DNA of 64,000 nt, taken from NCBI RefSeq assembly GCF_000721265.1, contig NZ_JOFZ01000009.1, positions 1-64,000 on the forward strand. Reading direction: 5' to 3'. Origin of the DNA: Streptomyces sp. NRRL F-5126. Its GTDB lineage: Bacteria > Actinomycetota > Actinomycetes > Streptomycetales > Streptomycetaceae. Below the pieces are notes generated by a model. That model saw only the letters and a list, made by a program, of their open reading frames with translations, ran no database searches and was not told the origin of the DNA. The translations under genes were made by a program, and so were the position numbers. Positions 55,467 through 64,000 of this stretch are shown piece by piece (position 1 is the first letter of the stretch; every line of letters starts with the position of its first letter).

Positions 55467-56072
55467 TCAGCGCGCGAGGATCAGGCTCATCGCCTCCGCG
55501 CGCGTGGTGGCGTCGCGCAGCTGCCCGCGCACCGCGGACGTGATGGTCTTCGACCCCGGCTTGCGTATCCCGCGGACCGACATGCACATGTGCTCGGCCT
55601 CGATCACCACGATCGCGCCGCGCGCCTCGAGGATCCGCACCAGCGAGTCCGCGACCTGCGTGGTCAGCCGCTCCTGCACCTGCGGGCGGCGCGCGTAGAC
55701 GTCGACGAGGCGCGCCAGCTTCGAAAGACCGGTGATCTTGCCGCTCTCCGCGGGGATGTAGCCGATGTGCGCGACGCCGTGGAACGGCAGCAGGTGGTGC
55801 TCGCACAGCGAGACGATCTCGATGTCCTTGACCAGGACCATCTCGTCGTGGCCGAGGTCGAACGTCGTCGTCAGGACGTCCTCGGGCTCCTGCCAGAGCC
55901 CCGCGAGTATCTCCTTGTACGCACGCGCCACCCGGCCGGGGGTGGCGCGCAGCCCCTCACGGTCCGGGTCCTCGCCAATCGCCATGAGCAGTTCGCGCAC
56001 GGCGTTCTCGGCGCGCTTCTCGTCGAACTCGCCGATCGGGCCCTCGCCGTCCAGCGTCACCGGGTCCGTCAT
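55467..56072 (-). CDS. folE: GTP cyclohydrolase I
   Basis: First committed step of folate synthesis: GTP to dihydroneopterin triphosphate. The 201-aa protein has the zinc ligand C and active-site histidines in [18 protein letters not shown], the [23 protein letters not shown] segment, and [16 protein letters not shown] at 56072 has AGGAACAC upstream and fits the length. Read leftward, it follows ftsH by 116 bp and faces the folP-folK operon. Confidence 0.97.
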   Translation of the reverse strand: MTDPVTLDGEGPIGEFDEKRAENAVRELLMAIGEDPDREGLRATPGRVARAYKEILAGLWQEPEDVLTTTFDLGHDEMVLVKDIEIVSLCEHHLLPFHGVAHIGYIPAESGKITGLSKLARLVDVYARRPQVQERLTTQVADSLVRILEARGAIVVIEAEHMCMSVRGIRKPGSKTITSAVRGQLRDATTRAEAMSLILAR

Positions 56073-56188
56073 GTGTTCCTCGTTCCTGTGCAAGACAATG
56101 CCGCGCCCCCCAAGGCTAGGCCGTGTACACCTGGAACCTGGGGGGCGCGGCAGACATTCCGGACCGGACGTGGCCGGTCACACACCCG

Positions 56189-58222
56189 TCAGTTGTCGGG
56201 GCGCTCCTCCGGGACCTGCTCCGTCGGCGTCTGAGTGCCCTTCGTCAGCGACGCGGGGCCGTTGCCGTTGGTGCCGGCCGCGCCGTTGGTCAGCGCGAGC
56301 TCCTTCGGCGAGAGCACCGGCGGGCGCGTCGACGGCGTGCGCCGCGTGGAGCCCGTCCACGCGGGGCGCATGGGGCGCTTGACGACGGTGGAGAAGATCT
56401 CGGCGATCTGCTCCTTGCCGAGCGTCTCCTTCTCCAGCAGCGCGAGCACGAGGTTGTCGAGGACGTCCCGGTTCTCGACCAGGATCTCCCACGCCTCGTT
56501 GTGCGCGGTCTCGATGAGCTTCTTGACCTCTTCGTCGACGAGCGCCGCGACCTCTTCCGAGTAGTCGCGCTGGTGACCCATCTCACGGCCGAGGAACGGC
56601 TCGCTGTCGCTGTTGCCGAACTTGATCGCGCCGAGGCGCTCCGTCATGCCGTACTGCGTGACCATCGCCTTGGCCGTGGACGTGGCCTTCTCGATGTCGT
56701 TGGCAGCGCCGGTGGTCGGGTCGTGGAAGACGAGCTCCTCCGCCGCGCGCCCGCCCAGCATGTACGCGAGCTGGTCGAGCATCTCGTTGCGCGTCGTGGA
56801 GTACTTGTCCTCGTCCGGCAGGACCATCGTGTAGCCGAGGGCACGGCCTCTGGAGAGGATCGTGATCTTGTGGACCGGGTCGGAGTTCGGTGAGGCCGCC
56901 GCGACCAGGGCGTGTCCGCCCTCGTGGTACGCGGTGATCTTCTTCTCCTTCTCGGACATGATCCGGGTCTTCTTCTGCGGGCCGGCCACGACGCGGTCGA
57001 TCGCCTCGTCCAGGAAGTGGTTGTTGACCAGCTTCTGGTCGCTGCGCGCGGTCAGCAGCGCCGCCTCGTTCAGCACGTTCGCCAGGTCCGCACCGGTGAA
57101 GCCGGGCGTACGGCGGGCGACGGCGCCGAGGTCGACGTCGGGCGCGACGGGCTTGCCCTTCTGGTGGACCTTGAGGATCTCCAGACGGCCCTGCATGTCC
57201 GGGCGGTCGACGGCGATCTGCCGGTCGAACCGGCCGGGGCGCAGCAGCGCGGGGTCGAGGATGTCGGGCCGGTTCGTGGCGGCGATCAGGATGACGCCGC
57301 CCTTCACGTCGAAGCCGTCCATCTCGACCAGCAGCTGGTTCAGCGTCTGCTCGCGCTCGTCGTGGCCACCGCCGAGGCCCGCGCCGCGGTGCCGGCCGAC
57401 GGCGTCGATCTCGTCGACGAACACGATCGCCGGGGCGTTCGTCTTCGCCTGCTCGAACAGGTCGCGCACCCGGGAGGCACCGACACCGACGAACATCTCG
57501 ACGAAGTCGGAACCCGAGATCGAGTAGAACGGCACTCCCGCCTCGCCCGCGACGGCGCGCGCGAGAAGCGTCTTGCCCGTTCCCGGCGGGCCGTACAGCA
57601 GCACGCCCTTCGGGATCTTGGCGCCGACCGCCTGGAACTTCGAGGGCTCCTGGAGGAACTCCTTGATCTCCTGCAACTCCTCGACGGCCTCGTCCGAGCC
57701 GGCGACGTCGGCGAAGGTCGTCTTCGGGGTGTCCTTGGTGATGAGCTTGGCCTTGGACTTCCCGAACTGCATGACACGGGAGCCGCCGCCCTGCATCTGG
57801 TTCATCAGGAACAGGAACACCACGACCAGCAGCACGAACGGCAGCAGCGAGAGCACGACCGAGAGGAACGGGCTCTGCTTCGAGGGCGAGACCGTGTATC
57901 CCTTGTCGATCTTGCCTGCGTTGAACTTCTGCTGCAGTTCCTTGGCGAGCGCCGAGCCCTGGCTGCCGATGTAGCTGGCCTGGATCTTGTCGCTGCCCGC
58001 TACCTTCTGACCGCTCTTGAGATCAACCTTGACGACTTGATCGTCGCCAGTGGTCAGCTTGACCTGATCGACCTGGTTCTTGTCGATCGCCTGAACGACC
58101 TGGCCGGTGTCCACCGTCTTGTAGCCGCCTCCTGTGGAGACGACATTCATCAACACGACCACGGCGAGGACGGCCAGCACGATCCACATGACCGGCCCAC
58201 GGAAGTATCGCTTCACGTCCAT
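56189..58222 (-). CDS. ftsH: ATP-dependent zinc metalloprotease FtsH
   Basis: A membrane protease degrading misfolded membrane proteins and some regulators. The 677-aa protein has two N-terminal membrane segments ([20 protein letters not shown] and [22 protein letters not shown]) around a periplasmic domain. The AAA domain has Walker [19 protein letters not shown], Walker [12 protein letters not shown] and the second region of homology. The zinc site is HEGGH in [12 protein letters not shown]. The C-terminal tail is low-complexity. [10 protein letters not shown] at 58222 matches the family start; the frame is open another 58 codons. The order ftsH, hpt, tilS is typical of the genus. Confidence 0.97.
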   Translation of the reverse strand: MDVKRYFRGPVMWIVLAVLAVVVLMNVVSTGGGYKTVDTGQVVQAIDKNQVDQVKLTTGDDQVVKVDLKSGQKVAGSDKIQASYIGSQGSALAKELQQKFNAGKIDKGYTVSPSKQSPFLSVVLSLLPFVLLVVVFLFLMNQMQGGGSRVMQFGKSKAKLITKDTPKTTFADVAGSDEAVEELQEIKEFLQEPSKFQAVGAKIPKGVLLYGPPGTGKTLLARAVAGEAGVPFYSISGSDFVEMFVGVGASRVRDLFEQAKTNAPAIVFVDEIDAVGRHRGAGLGGGHDEREQTLNQLLVEMDGFDVKGGVILIAATNRPDILDPALLRPGRFDRQIAVDRPDMQGRLEILKVHQKGKPVAPDVDLGAVARRTPGFTGADLANVLNEAALLTARSDQKLVNNHFLDEAIDRVVAGPQKKTRIMSEKEKKITAYHEGGHALVAAASPNSDPVHKITILSRGRALGYTMVLPDEDKYSTTRNEMLDQLAYMLGGRAAEELVFHDPTTGAANDIEKATSTAKAMVTQYGMTERLGAIKFGNSDSEPFLGREMGHQRDYSEEVAALVDEEVKKLIETAHNEAWEILVENRDVLDNLVLALLEKETLGKEQIAEIFSTVVKRPMRPAWTGSTRRTPSTRPPVLSPKELALTNGAAGTNGNGPASLTKGTQTPTEQVPEERPDN

Positions 58223-58483
58223 CCATACGAGGCGGTGACGCCCCGTCCCTCCTGCCCGTAGGTAAATGCTGCTGTGAGATAAAGACTGCTCTTCGGACGG
58301 TACCCCAGCATCAGCGATCGCGATCGCACGGTGCTGGTGACAAACCCGCCTTCCCCTGCTCCAACGCGGGGAGCCGGGGAGTGGTTCCCGAGGCAACCAT
58401 GATGTGTGCGCATCAGCCGCACGCGAAACCGGGCCCGCGGGCCGACGTCACGCGGAGGGGAGCGTCACGCTCCCCCCGCCTGG

Positions 58484-59047
58484 TCAGCCGCCGTAGACGT
58501 GGGGCGCGAGCGTACCCACGAAGGGCATGTTGCGGTACTTCTCAGCGTAGTCGAGCCCGTAACCGACGACGAAGGCGTTCGGGATGTCGAATCCGATCCA
58601 CTTCACGTCGATGGCGACCTTTGCGGCATCCGGCTTACGCAGCAGGGTGCAGACCTCCAGCGAGGCCGGCTCGCGCGAGCCCAGGTTGGACAGCAGCCAC
58701 GACAGCGTGAGGCCCGAGTCGATGATGTCCTCGACGATCAGGACGTGCTTGCCCTTGATGTCCGTGTCCAGGTCCTTCAGGATCCGCACGACGCCCGAGG
58801 ACTGGGTGCCCGCGCCGTACGAGGAGACGGCCATCCAGTCCATCGTCACGGGGGTGGACAGCGCGCGGGCCAGATCCGCCATCACCATCACGGCGCCCTT
58901 GAGCACTCCGACCAGGAGCAGGTCCTTGCCCGCGTACTCCGCGTCGATCTTCGCGGCCAGCTCCGCCAGCTTCGCGTCGATCTCTTTTTTGGTGATGAGC
59001 ACCGACTGCAGGTCGGAGCCCAGGTCCTTGTCGTCCACCAATTCCAC
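58484..59047 (-). CDS. hpt: hypoxanthine phosphoribosyltransferase
   Basis: Purine salvage: hypoxanthine or guanine plus PRPP to IMP or GMP. The 187-aa protein has the PRPP-binding motif [14 protein letters not shown], the flexible-loop [30 protein letters not shown] near the start and [18 protein letters not shown] at the C-terminus. Starts GTG 59047 and GTG 59038 are both reasonable; the first is used. The gene lies between tilS and ftsH as in other bacteria. Confidence 0.96.
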   Translation of the reverse strand: MELVDDKDLGSDLQSVLITKKEIDAKLAELAAKIDAEYAGKDLLLVGVLKGAVMVMADLARALSTPVTMDWMAVSSYGAGTQSSGVVRILKDLDTDIKGKHVLIVEDIIDSGLTLSWLLSNLGSREPASLEVCTLLRKPDAAKVAIDVKWIGFDIPNAFVVGYGLDYAEKYRNMPFVGTLAPHVYGG

Positions 59048-59097
59048 TTTCGTCGTCCGGCGTCCGCTGGCCAGGCCCGTACAGAAGCGTTGGCTTC

Positions 59098-60138
59098 TCA
59101 GCCCTGCCGGATGACCAGTCTGCCACCCTGCCTCCGCGCCTCGACGCGGCCCGGCAGGTTGATGCCCGACTGGCCGCGCCAGCCCGTGATCAGGCGGTCC
59201 ACCTCCTCGATGTGGCGCGCGAACAGCGAGCCCGCGGGGGCGCCCGCGGTGATGGCCGCCTTGCGCAGCACGCGGCGGCGCACGGCGGGGGGCAGCGCGA
59301 ACAGCTTGTCGATCTCCAGCTGCCCCGCGTCGTCACGCACGGACGACTCGGCGTCGGCCGCCCACGCGTCCAGCGCGTCCGCGTCGTCGCGGGAGAGCTG
59401 CGCGGTGCGGGCCAGGGCCTCCACGACGCCCTTGCCGAGCGCCTTCTCCAGGGCGGGCAGGCCCTCCTGGCGCAGGCGCGAGCGCGTGTACGCCGGGTCC
59501 ACGTTGTGCGGGTCGTCCCAGACGGGCACGGACTGCGTCAGGCACGCCGTGCGCACCGTCTGCCGGTCGAGCTGGAGGAACGGGCGGCGGTAGCGGCGGC
59601 CCGTGCCTGACACGGCGGCCATGCCGGACAGGGAGCGGGTGCCGGAGCCCCGCGCGAGGCCGAGGAGGACGGTCTCGGCCTGGTCGTCGCGCGTGTGGGC
59701 GAGGAGTACGGCGGCGGCGCCGTGCCGCTCGGCGGCGGCGTCGAGGGCGGCGTAGCGCGCGTCACGCGCGGCGGCCTCGGGCCCGCCGTCCGTGCCGACG
59801 TCGACGGCGACGGCTTCGACGGGGTCGAGCCCCATCGCGGTGAGCCGGGCGACGACCTCGGCCGCGCGGATGTCGGACCCGCCCTGCAGGCGGTGGTCGA
59901 CGGTGACGCCGCCCGCCCTGACGCCGAGCTTGGGCGCTTCGAAGGCGAGGGCGGAGGCGAGGCCCATCGAGTCGGCGCCGCCCGAGCAGGCGACGAGGAC
60001 CAGCGGGCCGGGGGCGGCGGACGCGGGCCCGCGCGCGGCGGAACCGGCAACGGCGAACGCCGATTGGTCGGTGAGGATGTCATGGAGAACGCGGCGGACC
60101 GCCAGGCGTATCGCCGCGACCGCAGGATGGGGACCCAT
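59098..60138 (-). CDS. tilS: tRNA(Ile)-lysidine synthase
   Basis: Adds lysine to cytidine 34 of tRNA-Ile so that it reads AUA. The 346-aa protein has the PP-loop [25 protein letters not shown], and [22 protein letters not shown], with [13 protein letters not shown] as a further TilS marker. The C-terminal tRNA-binding domain is the short actinobacterial form. ATG at 60138 has no strong ribosome-binding site. It is followed by hpt after a 50-bp gap. Confidence 0.95.
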   Translation of the reverse strand: MGPHPAVAAIRLAVRRVLHDILTDQSAFAVAGSAARGPASAAPGPLVLVACSGGADSMGLASALAFEAPKLGVRAGGVTVDHRLQGGSDIRAAEVVARLTAMGLDPVEAVAVDVGTDGGPEAAARDARYAALDAAAERHGAAAVLLAHTRDDQAETVLLGLARGSGTRSLSGMAAVSGTGRRYRRPFLQLDRQTVRTACLTQSVPVWDDPHNVDPAYTRSRLRQEGLPALEKALGKGVVEALARTAQLSRDDADALDAWAADAESSVRDDAGQLEIDKLFALPPAVRRRVLRKAAITAGAPAGSLFARHIEEVDRLITGWRGQSGINLPGRVEARRQGGRLVIRQG

Positions 60139-60347
60139 GTCCGGTGCCCTTCGTGAAAATGTCTACGGGGGGGGTTCGGTCGTGTCCCGTGTGCACATCG
60201 GGACGGGATTCGTCACTGAGAGTGCGTTGATGGTGACAGAACCGAGCCAATACCCGAGCATCGCACGCCTAGCCAGCCCTTACGGTCCCTCGGACGGGTG
60301 ATAGCGGAGGCGTGCATCTGCCACGGACCCCGCCGTACCGCACGGCC

Positions 60348-61478
60348 TCATGCCCGGTGCACGCGCGCGATCCAGTCCGCCGGCTTGGCGATCTCCGCCT
60401 TCGTGGGCAGCGTGTTCGGCGACGTCCAGACCCGGTTGAAGCCGTCCATGCCGACCTCGTCGACGACGGCGCGCACGAACCGCTCGCCGTCACGGTACTG
60501 GCGCAGCTTCGCGTCGAGGCCGAGCAGCTTGCGCAGCGCCTGGTCGAGGCGGCTCGCGCCGCGCGCCCTGCGCTGCTGGAACTTCTCCCTGATCTCGGCG
60601 ACGCTCGGCACGACCTGCGGCCCCACACCGTCCATCACGTAGTCCGCGTGTCCTTCGAGCAGCGACATCACGGCCGTCAGGCGGCCGAGCACCTCGCGCT
60701 GGCCCGGCGTCTGGACGAGCTCGACGAGGCTGGGCGACTCCTCACGCTCCTCGCCCTCCGCGCCGTCCTGGCGGTTGCCCGTGAGGGACTGGGCGGCCTC
60801 CCTGAGCCGCTCCAGCATCGTCGCCGGGTCGACGTCCGTCTCGCTGAGGAAGGACTGGATCTCGCCCTTCAGGTGGTCGTTCAGCCAGGGCACGCCGGTG
60901 AACTGGGTGCGGTGCGTCTCCTCGTGGAGCGTCACCCAGAGCCTGAAGTCGTGTGGCTCCACGTCCAGTTCGCGCTCGACGTGGACGATGTTCGGCGCGA
61001 CGAGCAGCAGCCTGCCGCCGCGCTCCTCGCCCGCGGGCAGGTCGCGCCCGGCGGGCGCGAACGTCTCGTACTGGCCGAGCACGCGCGAGGCCATGAACGA
61101 CAGCAGCATGCCCAGTTCGACACCGGTGACCTTGCCGCCGACCGCACCGAGCACGGCGCCGCCCGGGGTGCCGGAGCGCCGCTCCTGCACCTTCTCGAAC
61201 AGCGGCTTGAGCAGCTCGCGGAAACCCTCCACATTGGCCTTCACCCAGCCGGGCCTGTCGACCACGAGCACGGGCGTGTCCGCGGGCCGGTGCTCCTCGG
61301 GAATCATCCGCGTGTACGCGCGTACGTGCTCCTCGGCCGCCTTCGCGTGCCGTCGCAGCTCGGCGACGATCTCGCGCGCCTCGTCCCTGCTCACCTCGGG
61401 ACCCGGACGCATGAGGCGGGTCGCGGTCGCCACCGCGAGATTCCAGTCGACCATCCCGGCACCACCCATGCTCGTCAT
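60348..61478 (-). CDS. zinc-dependent metalloprotease, DUF2342 (coenzyme F420 biosynthesis-associated)
   Basis: A 376-aa protein with the zincin signature HEETHRTQF (HExxH) in WVTLHEETHRTQFTGVPWL. The flanking segments VDWNLAVATATRLMRPGPEVS at the start, LLLVAPNIVHVERELDVEP before the signature and EGHADYVMDGVG after it (the E-G-H-A-D third-ligand region) are characteristic of the DUF2342 family. Such genes are often annotated as F420-associated; the target is unknown. ATG at 61478 has TACGGT (61490-61485) 6 nt upstream: leaderless. It lies between dacB and tilS as in other Streptomyces. Confidence 0.9.
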   Translation of the reverse strand: MTSMGGAGMVDWNLAVATATRLMRPGPEVSRDEAREIVAELRRHAKAAEEHVRAYTRMIPEEHRPADTPVLVVDRPGWVKANVEGFRELLKPLFEKVQERRSGTPGGAVLGAVGGKVTGVELGMLLSFMASRVLGQYETFAPAGRDLPAGEERGGRLLLVAPNIVHVERELDVEPHDFRLWVTLHEETHRTQFTGVPWLNDHLKGEIQSFLSETDVDPATMLERLREAAQSLTGNRQDGAEGEEREESPSLVELVQTPGQREVLGRLTAVMSLLEGHADYVMDGVGPQVVPSVAEIREKFQQRRARGASRLDQALRKLLGLDAKLRQYRDGERFVRAVVDEVGMDGFNRVWTSPNTLPTKAEIAKPADWIARVHRA

Positions 61479-61569
61479 GTGTCAACCGTACGTGGTCGAG
61501 CCCGGGTGCGGCGGGGTGCGGCCGCCCGGATTCTTCCCTGAGACGCGACCCTGAGACGCGCGCCCGGCG

Positions 61570-63036
61570 TCACGGCAGCAGGACCGTGGAGACCTTGTCG
61601 AGTGCCGCTTCCGCCGTCGTGGGATTCGGGGTCCCGTTCGCCATGAACGCGAACGCGAGCAGCCGTCCGTTCGCGTCGACGACCGTGCCCGCGAGGGTGT
61701 TCACGCCCGTCAGCGTGCCCGTCTTCGCGCGGATCAGCCCGTCGGCCGGCGCCTCGTGCGCGTACCTGCCAAGCAGCGTGCCGCGGAAGCCCGCGATGGG
61801 CAGGCCCGTCAGCACGGAACGCAGTCGCGGGTGGGCGGGGTCGGCGTCGCGGGTGAGGAGCGAGGTCAGCAGGTTCGCGGTGACCTTGTCCTTGCGGTTG
61901 AGGCCGCTGCCGTCGTTGAAGACCGTCCCCTTCAGCGGCATGCCGATCTTCGCGAGCTGCTCGCGCACGGCCTTCGCGCCGCCCGCGAAGCTCGCCGGCA
62001 GGTGCTTGGCGAGCGCGGTCTGACGGGCCATCGCCTCGGCGATGTCGTTGTCGCTGTCGGTCAGCGCACGCTCGATCAGATCCGAGATGGGCGCCGAGTA
62101 GGAGACGGCAAGGCGCTCGGCGTCCTTCGGCGCCTTCGCGGGAGCCGACGCCGTGGCGGCCGTGATCCCGCGCGCGTGCAGGAGGCGCGCGAAAGCCTTG
62201 GCCGTGTCGCCCGCGGGGTCGTTGGAGCGGAGCGCAGGCCCGCCGGTGCTCTTGTCGAGCCGTCCCTCGTTCAGCGTCAGGGCCACGACGGGCGCGATGT
62301 TCTCGTTGCGGCCGATGGGGTGAACGCGCGGCCCCGAGTAGAGGGAGACGTCGTAACCGAGGCGCACCTTGTGCACGCCCTTCTTCTTGAGGGCGCGCGC
62401 GGTGTCGTCGGCGAGGGTGCCGAGCGCCTCGCGGTCGAGGCTGGGGTCGCCGCCGCCCACCAGGGTGATGCGGCCGTCGTCCCCGCCGTCCGCCACCACG
62501 GTCGTCGGGATGCGATGGCCGGGGCCGACTGCGGACAGCGCCGCCGTCATCGTCGCGAGCTTCACCGTGGACGCGGGCGTCATCGGGCGGTCCGCGTTCT
62601 TCGCGTAGAGCCGCTTGCCGGTCGCCACGTCCACGACGCAGCCCGACGCCGTGCCGAGCGCCGGGTCGGCGAGGAGCGGCCCGAGCGCCTTCCCGAGGCC
62701 CATCGGCGCCTCGTCCGCCTCCGCCTGGGCGCCCGTGTGCGTGTGCGTACCGTCGCCCGAGCCCGCGGGGTCCCCGGTGGAACGCCCGCTGCCTTCGCCG
62801 TCGCCCAGCGCGGTCAGGACGGGCCCGGCGCTCGGCGCCGGCTTGGGAGCCGCCGCCCCCGGCGCCGGGGCGCCGTGCTGCGCGCCGCCCGCGCCGCCCT
62901 GTCCGGCCGCCCACGCCCGTTCGGCCCTGCGCTGACCGCCGTCCCAGGGACCGGCCGCCGCCACCGCGCCCGCGGCGGCCAGCAGGCCGACGACGGCGGA
63001 ACCCGCCGTGACCTGCCAGGCTTTCCGATCGAGCAC
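61570..63036 (-). CDS. dacB: D-alanyl-D-alanine carboxypeptidase/endopeptidase (PBP4, S13 family)
   Basis: A secreted low-molecular-mass penicillin-binding protein that trims peptidoglycan. The 488-aa protein has an N-terminal membrane/signal segment (VTAGSAVVGLLAAAGAVAAAG), an Ala/Gly/Pro-rich spacer of about 80 residues, and the S13 catalytic motifs SxxK (PASTVKLAT, near residue 156), SxN (SDNDIAEAMARQ) and KTG (RAKTGTLTGVNTLAG). GTG at 63036 is preferred because AAAGGGGC lies 9 nt upstream; GTG at 63081 is the alternative. It is divergent from ppa. Confidence 0.94.
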   Translation of the reverse strand: MLDRKAWQVTAGSAVVGLLAAAGAVAAAGPWDGGQRRAERAWAAGQGGAGGAQHGAPAPGAAAPKPAPSAGPVLTALGDGEGSGRSTGDPAGSGDGTHTHTGAQAEADEAPMGLGKALGPLLADPALGTASGCVVDVATGKRLYAKNADRPMTPASTVKLATMTAALSAVGPGHRIPTTVVADGGDDGRITLVGGGDPSLDREALGTLADDTARALKKKGVHKVRLGYDVSLYSGPRVHPIGRNENIAPVVALTLNEGRLDKSTGGPALRSNDPAGDTAKAFARLLHARGITAATASAPAKAPKDAERLAVSYSAPISDLIERALTDSDNDIAEAMARQTALAKHLPASFAGGAKAVREQLAKIGMPLKGTVFNDGSGLNRKDKVTANLLTSLLTRDADPAHPRLRSVLTGLPIAGFRGTLLGRYAHEAPADGLIRAKTGTLTGVNTLAGTVVDANGRLLAFAFMANGTPNPTTAEAALDKVSTVLLP

Positions 63037-63202
63037 GGCTGACCAGCCCCTTTCGCGACCCCACGACCTCGTGGGGGACACTTAACCACTGCGTCACGCA
63101 CCGCGCCCGTCGTCCCTGCCAGGGGGGCGGCGCAGAGCACCGTCGCCACCGTCACATCCGCACGCGTCACAACCGCCTGTGTTGATCTTGGAGGAACCCC
63201 CC

Positions 63203-63700
63203 GTGGAGTTCGACGTCACCATCGAGATCCCCAAGGGATCGCGGAACAAGTACGAGGTGGACCACGAGACCGGCCGGATCCGCCTCGACCGTCGTCTCTT
63301 CACCTCGACCATGTACCCCGCCGACTACGGGTTCGTCGAGAACACCCTCGGAGAGGACGGCGACCCGCTGGACGCGCTCGTCCTCCTGGACGAGCCGACG
63401 TTCCCCGGCTGCCTCATCAAGTGCCGTGCCATCGGCATGTTCCGCATGACGGACGAGGCGGGCGGCGACGACAAGCTGCTGTGCGTGCCCGCGTCGGACC
63501 CGCGCGTGGAGCACCTGAAGGACATCCACAACGTCTCCGAGTTCGACCGCATGGAGATCCAGCACTTCTTCGAGGTCTACAAGGACCTGGAGCCCGGCAA
63601 GTCCGTCGAGGGCGCCGACTGGGTGGGCCGAGCCGAGGCCGAGGCCGAGATCGACGCCTCGCGCAAGCGCCTTGAGGCGCAGGGCGGGGCGCACCACTGA
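63203..63700 (+). CDS. ppa: inorganic pyrophosphatase
   Basis: Hydrolyses pyrophosphate released by biosynthesis. The 165-aa family I enzyme has the active-site segments [43 protein letters not shown] (the D-G-D-P-L-D signature) and [31 protein letters not shown] at 63203 has GGAGGAA 6 nt upstream; a TTG at 63179 in the same frame is not needed. It is divergent from dacB. Confidence 0.97.
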   Translation: MEFDVTIEIPKGSRNKYEVDHETGRIRLDRRLFTSTMYPADYGFVENTLGEDGDPLDALVLLDEPTFPGCLIKCRAIGMFRMTDEAGGDDKLLCVPASDPRVEHLKDIHNVSEFDRMEIQHFFEVYKDLEPGKSVEGADWVGRAEAEAEIDASRKRLEAQGGAHH

Positions 63701-63904
63701 GCGTGCGCCGGGCGCGCGGGAAGCGCGGCCGGCGCACGCCCTGAGCGCGTACGAGCACGGCCCGGACGGGCGGTGCGCCTGACGGCAGGCGCGCCGCCCG
63801 TTCGCGTGCTGTGCGGCGATTGTCGGCGTGTCCCGGGTGCGGTACGTGCGCATACTGGGCAGACGCGGCAGGAGGCCGTGCGAGTAAGGAACGAGGCGTG
63901 ACGA

Positions 63905-64000
63905 GTGGCCGATCCTGACGGGCCCGAGGACCCGAGGCCTCCCTCCGAAGAGGCGCACAGCGCCTTCACCCCGCCCCTCGGCGTGCCGCGGCCGCCCGTA
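63905..64000 (+). CDS. N-terminal fragment of a gene running off the right edge
   Basis: The last 96 bases form an open frame from GTG at 63905 reading ADPDGPEDPRPPSEEAHSAF and then TPPLGVPRPPV without a stop. A Pro/Glu-rich N-terminus of this kind precedes several membrane proteins of Streptomyces, and the gene after ppa is often an exporter-type membrane protein, but only 32 codons are visible and no domain can be named. AAGGA lies upstream, at a long distance. Confidence 0.45.
   Translation, partial: MADPDGPEDPRPPSEEAHSAFTPPLGVPRPPV

Overview
The window is high-GC, gene-dense actinobacterial chromosome, almost certainly Streptomyces. The sigE-cseABC, lsr2, radA-disA, clpC, nadC/nadB/panC/coaX and folP-folB-folK/folE/ftsH/hpt/tilS/dacB/ppa neighbourhoods follow the conserved core order of that genus. 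GTG starts, 4-nt ATGA/GTGA overlaps and leaderless starts (a TANNNT box 6-7 nt before ATG/GTG) are frequent. No integrase, transposase, tRNA, CRISPR or secondary-metabolite cluster was seen. All gene calls come from reading the sequence; no database search was run.

Layout. 1-300: leader and promoter zone of an rRNA operon that runs leftward off the window. 447-1640: trpS behind a textbook leader-peptide attenuator. 1701-9428: proC, a nucleotidyltransferase-fold protein, an ECF41 sigma factor, a methyltransferase, a membrane protein, ilvD, a TetR regulator and a sugar phosphate isomerase. 9542-19518: Ppx/GppA phosphatase, a cysteine-rich YkgJ-like protein, a large sigma-like/zinc-finger/BACON membrane protein, a decayed FAD monooxygenase, radA, disA, a DUF4232 protein and mutY. 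19736-23334: the cell-envelope stress operon sigE-cseA-cseB-cseC. 23335-24320: a non-coding array of about 153-bp repeats. 24321-32504: a DUF574 methyltransferase, TetR, M23 peptidase, clpC, a primase/polymerase-like protein, lsr2, N-acetylglutamate synthase, a BlaI regulator and a small membrane protein. 33182-34054: a second, unrelated repeat array with a 255-bp period. 34055-39744: leftward operon DUF2520-panC-nadB-nadC-coaX for NAD and coenzyme A precursors. 39889-46650: a PLP lyase, a chimeric relic, epoxide hydrolase plus TetR with a palindromic operator, a LuxR-type two-component pair and a MidA-type methyltransferase. 46655-52257: a stand-alone NuoD, a coiled-coil membrane protein, an esterase and a lysyltransferase-like membrane protein. 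52310-59047: folate genes, ftsH and hpt. 59098-64000: tilS, a zinc protease, dacB, ppa and the start of one more gene.

How the genes fit together. Envelope maintenance is a recurring theme: SigE/CseABC, the M23 peptidase, DacB, the MprF-like protein, FtsH, and DisA, whose c-di-AMP often controls wall hydrolases in this phylum. Cofactor synthesis is the second theme (NAD, CoA, folate), with the NAD/CoA and folP-folB-folK operons built from overlapping reading frames. The most unusual content is outside the core genes: two long tandem-repeat arrays, two gene relics (one an in-frame fusion of two unrelated gene fragments), a sigma-like/anti-sigma-like fusion protein and the pairing of a MidA methyltransferase with a lone NuoD.
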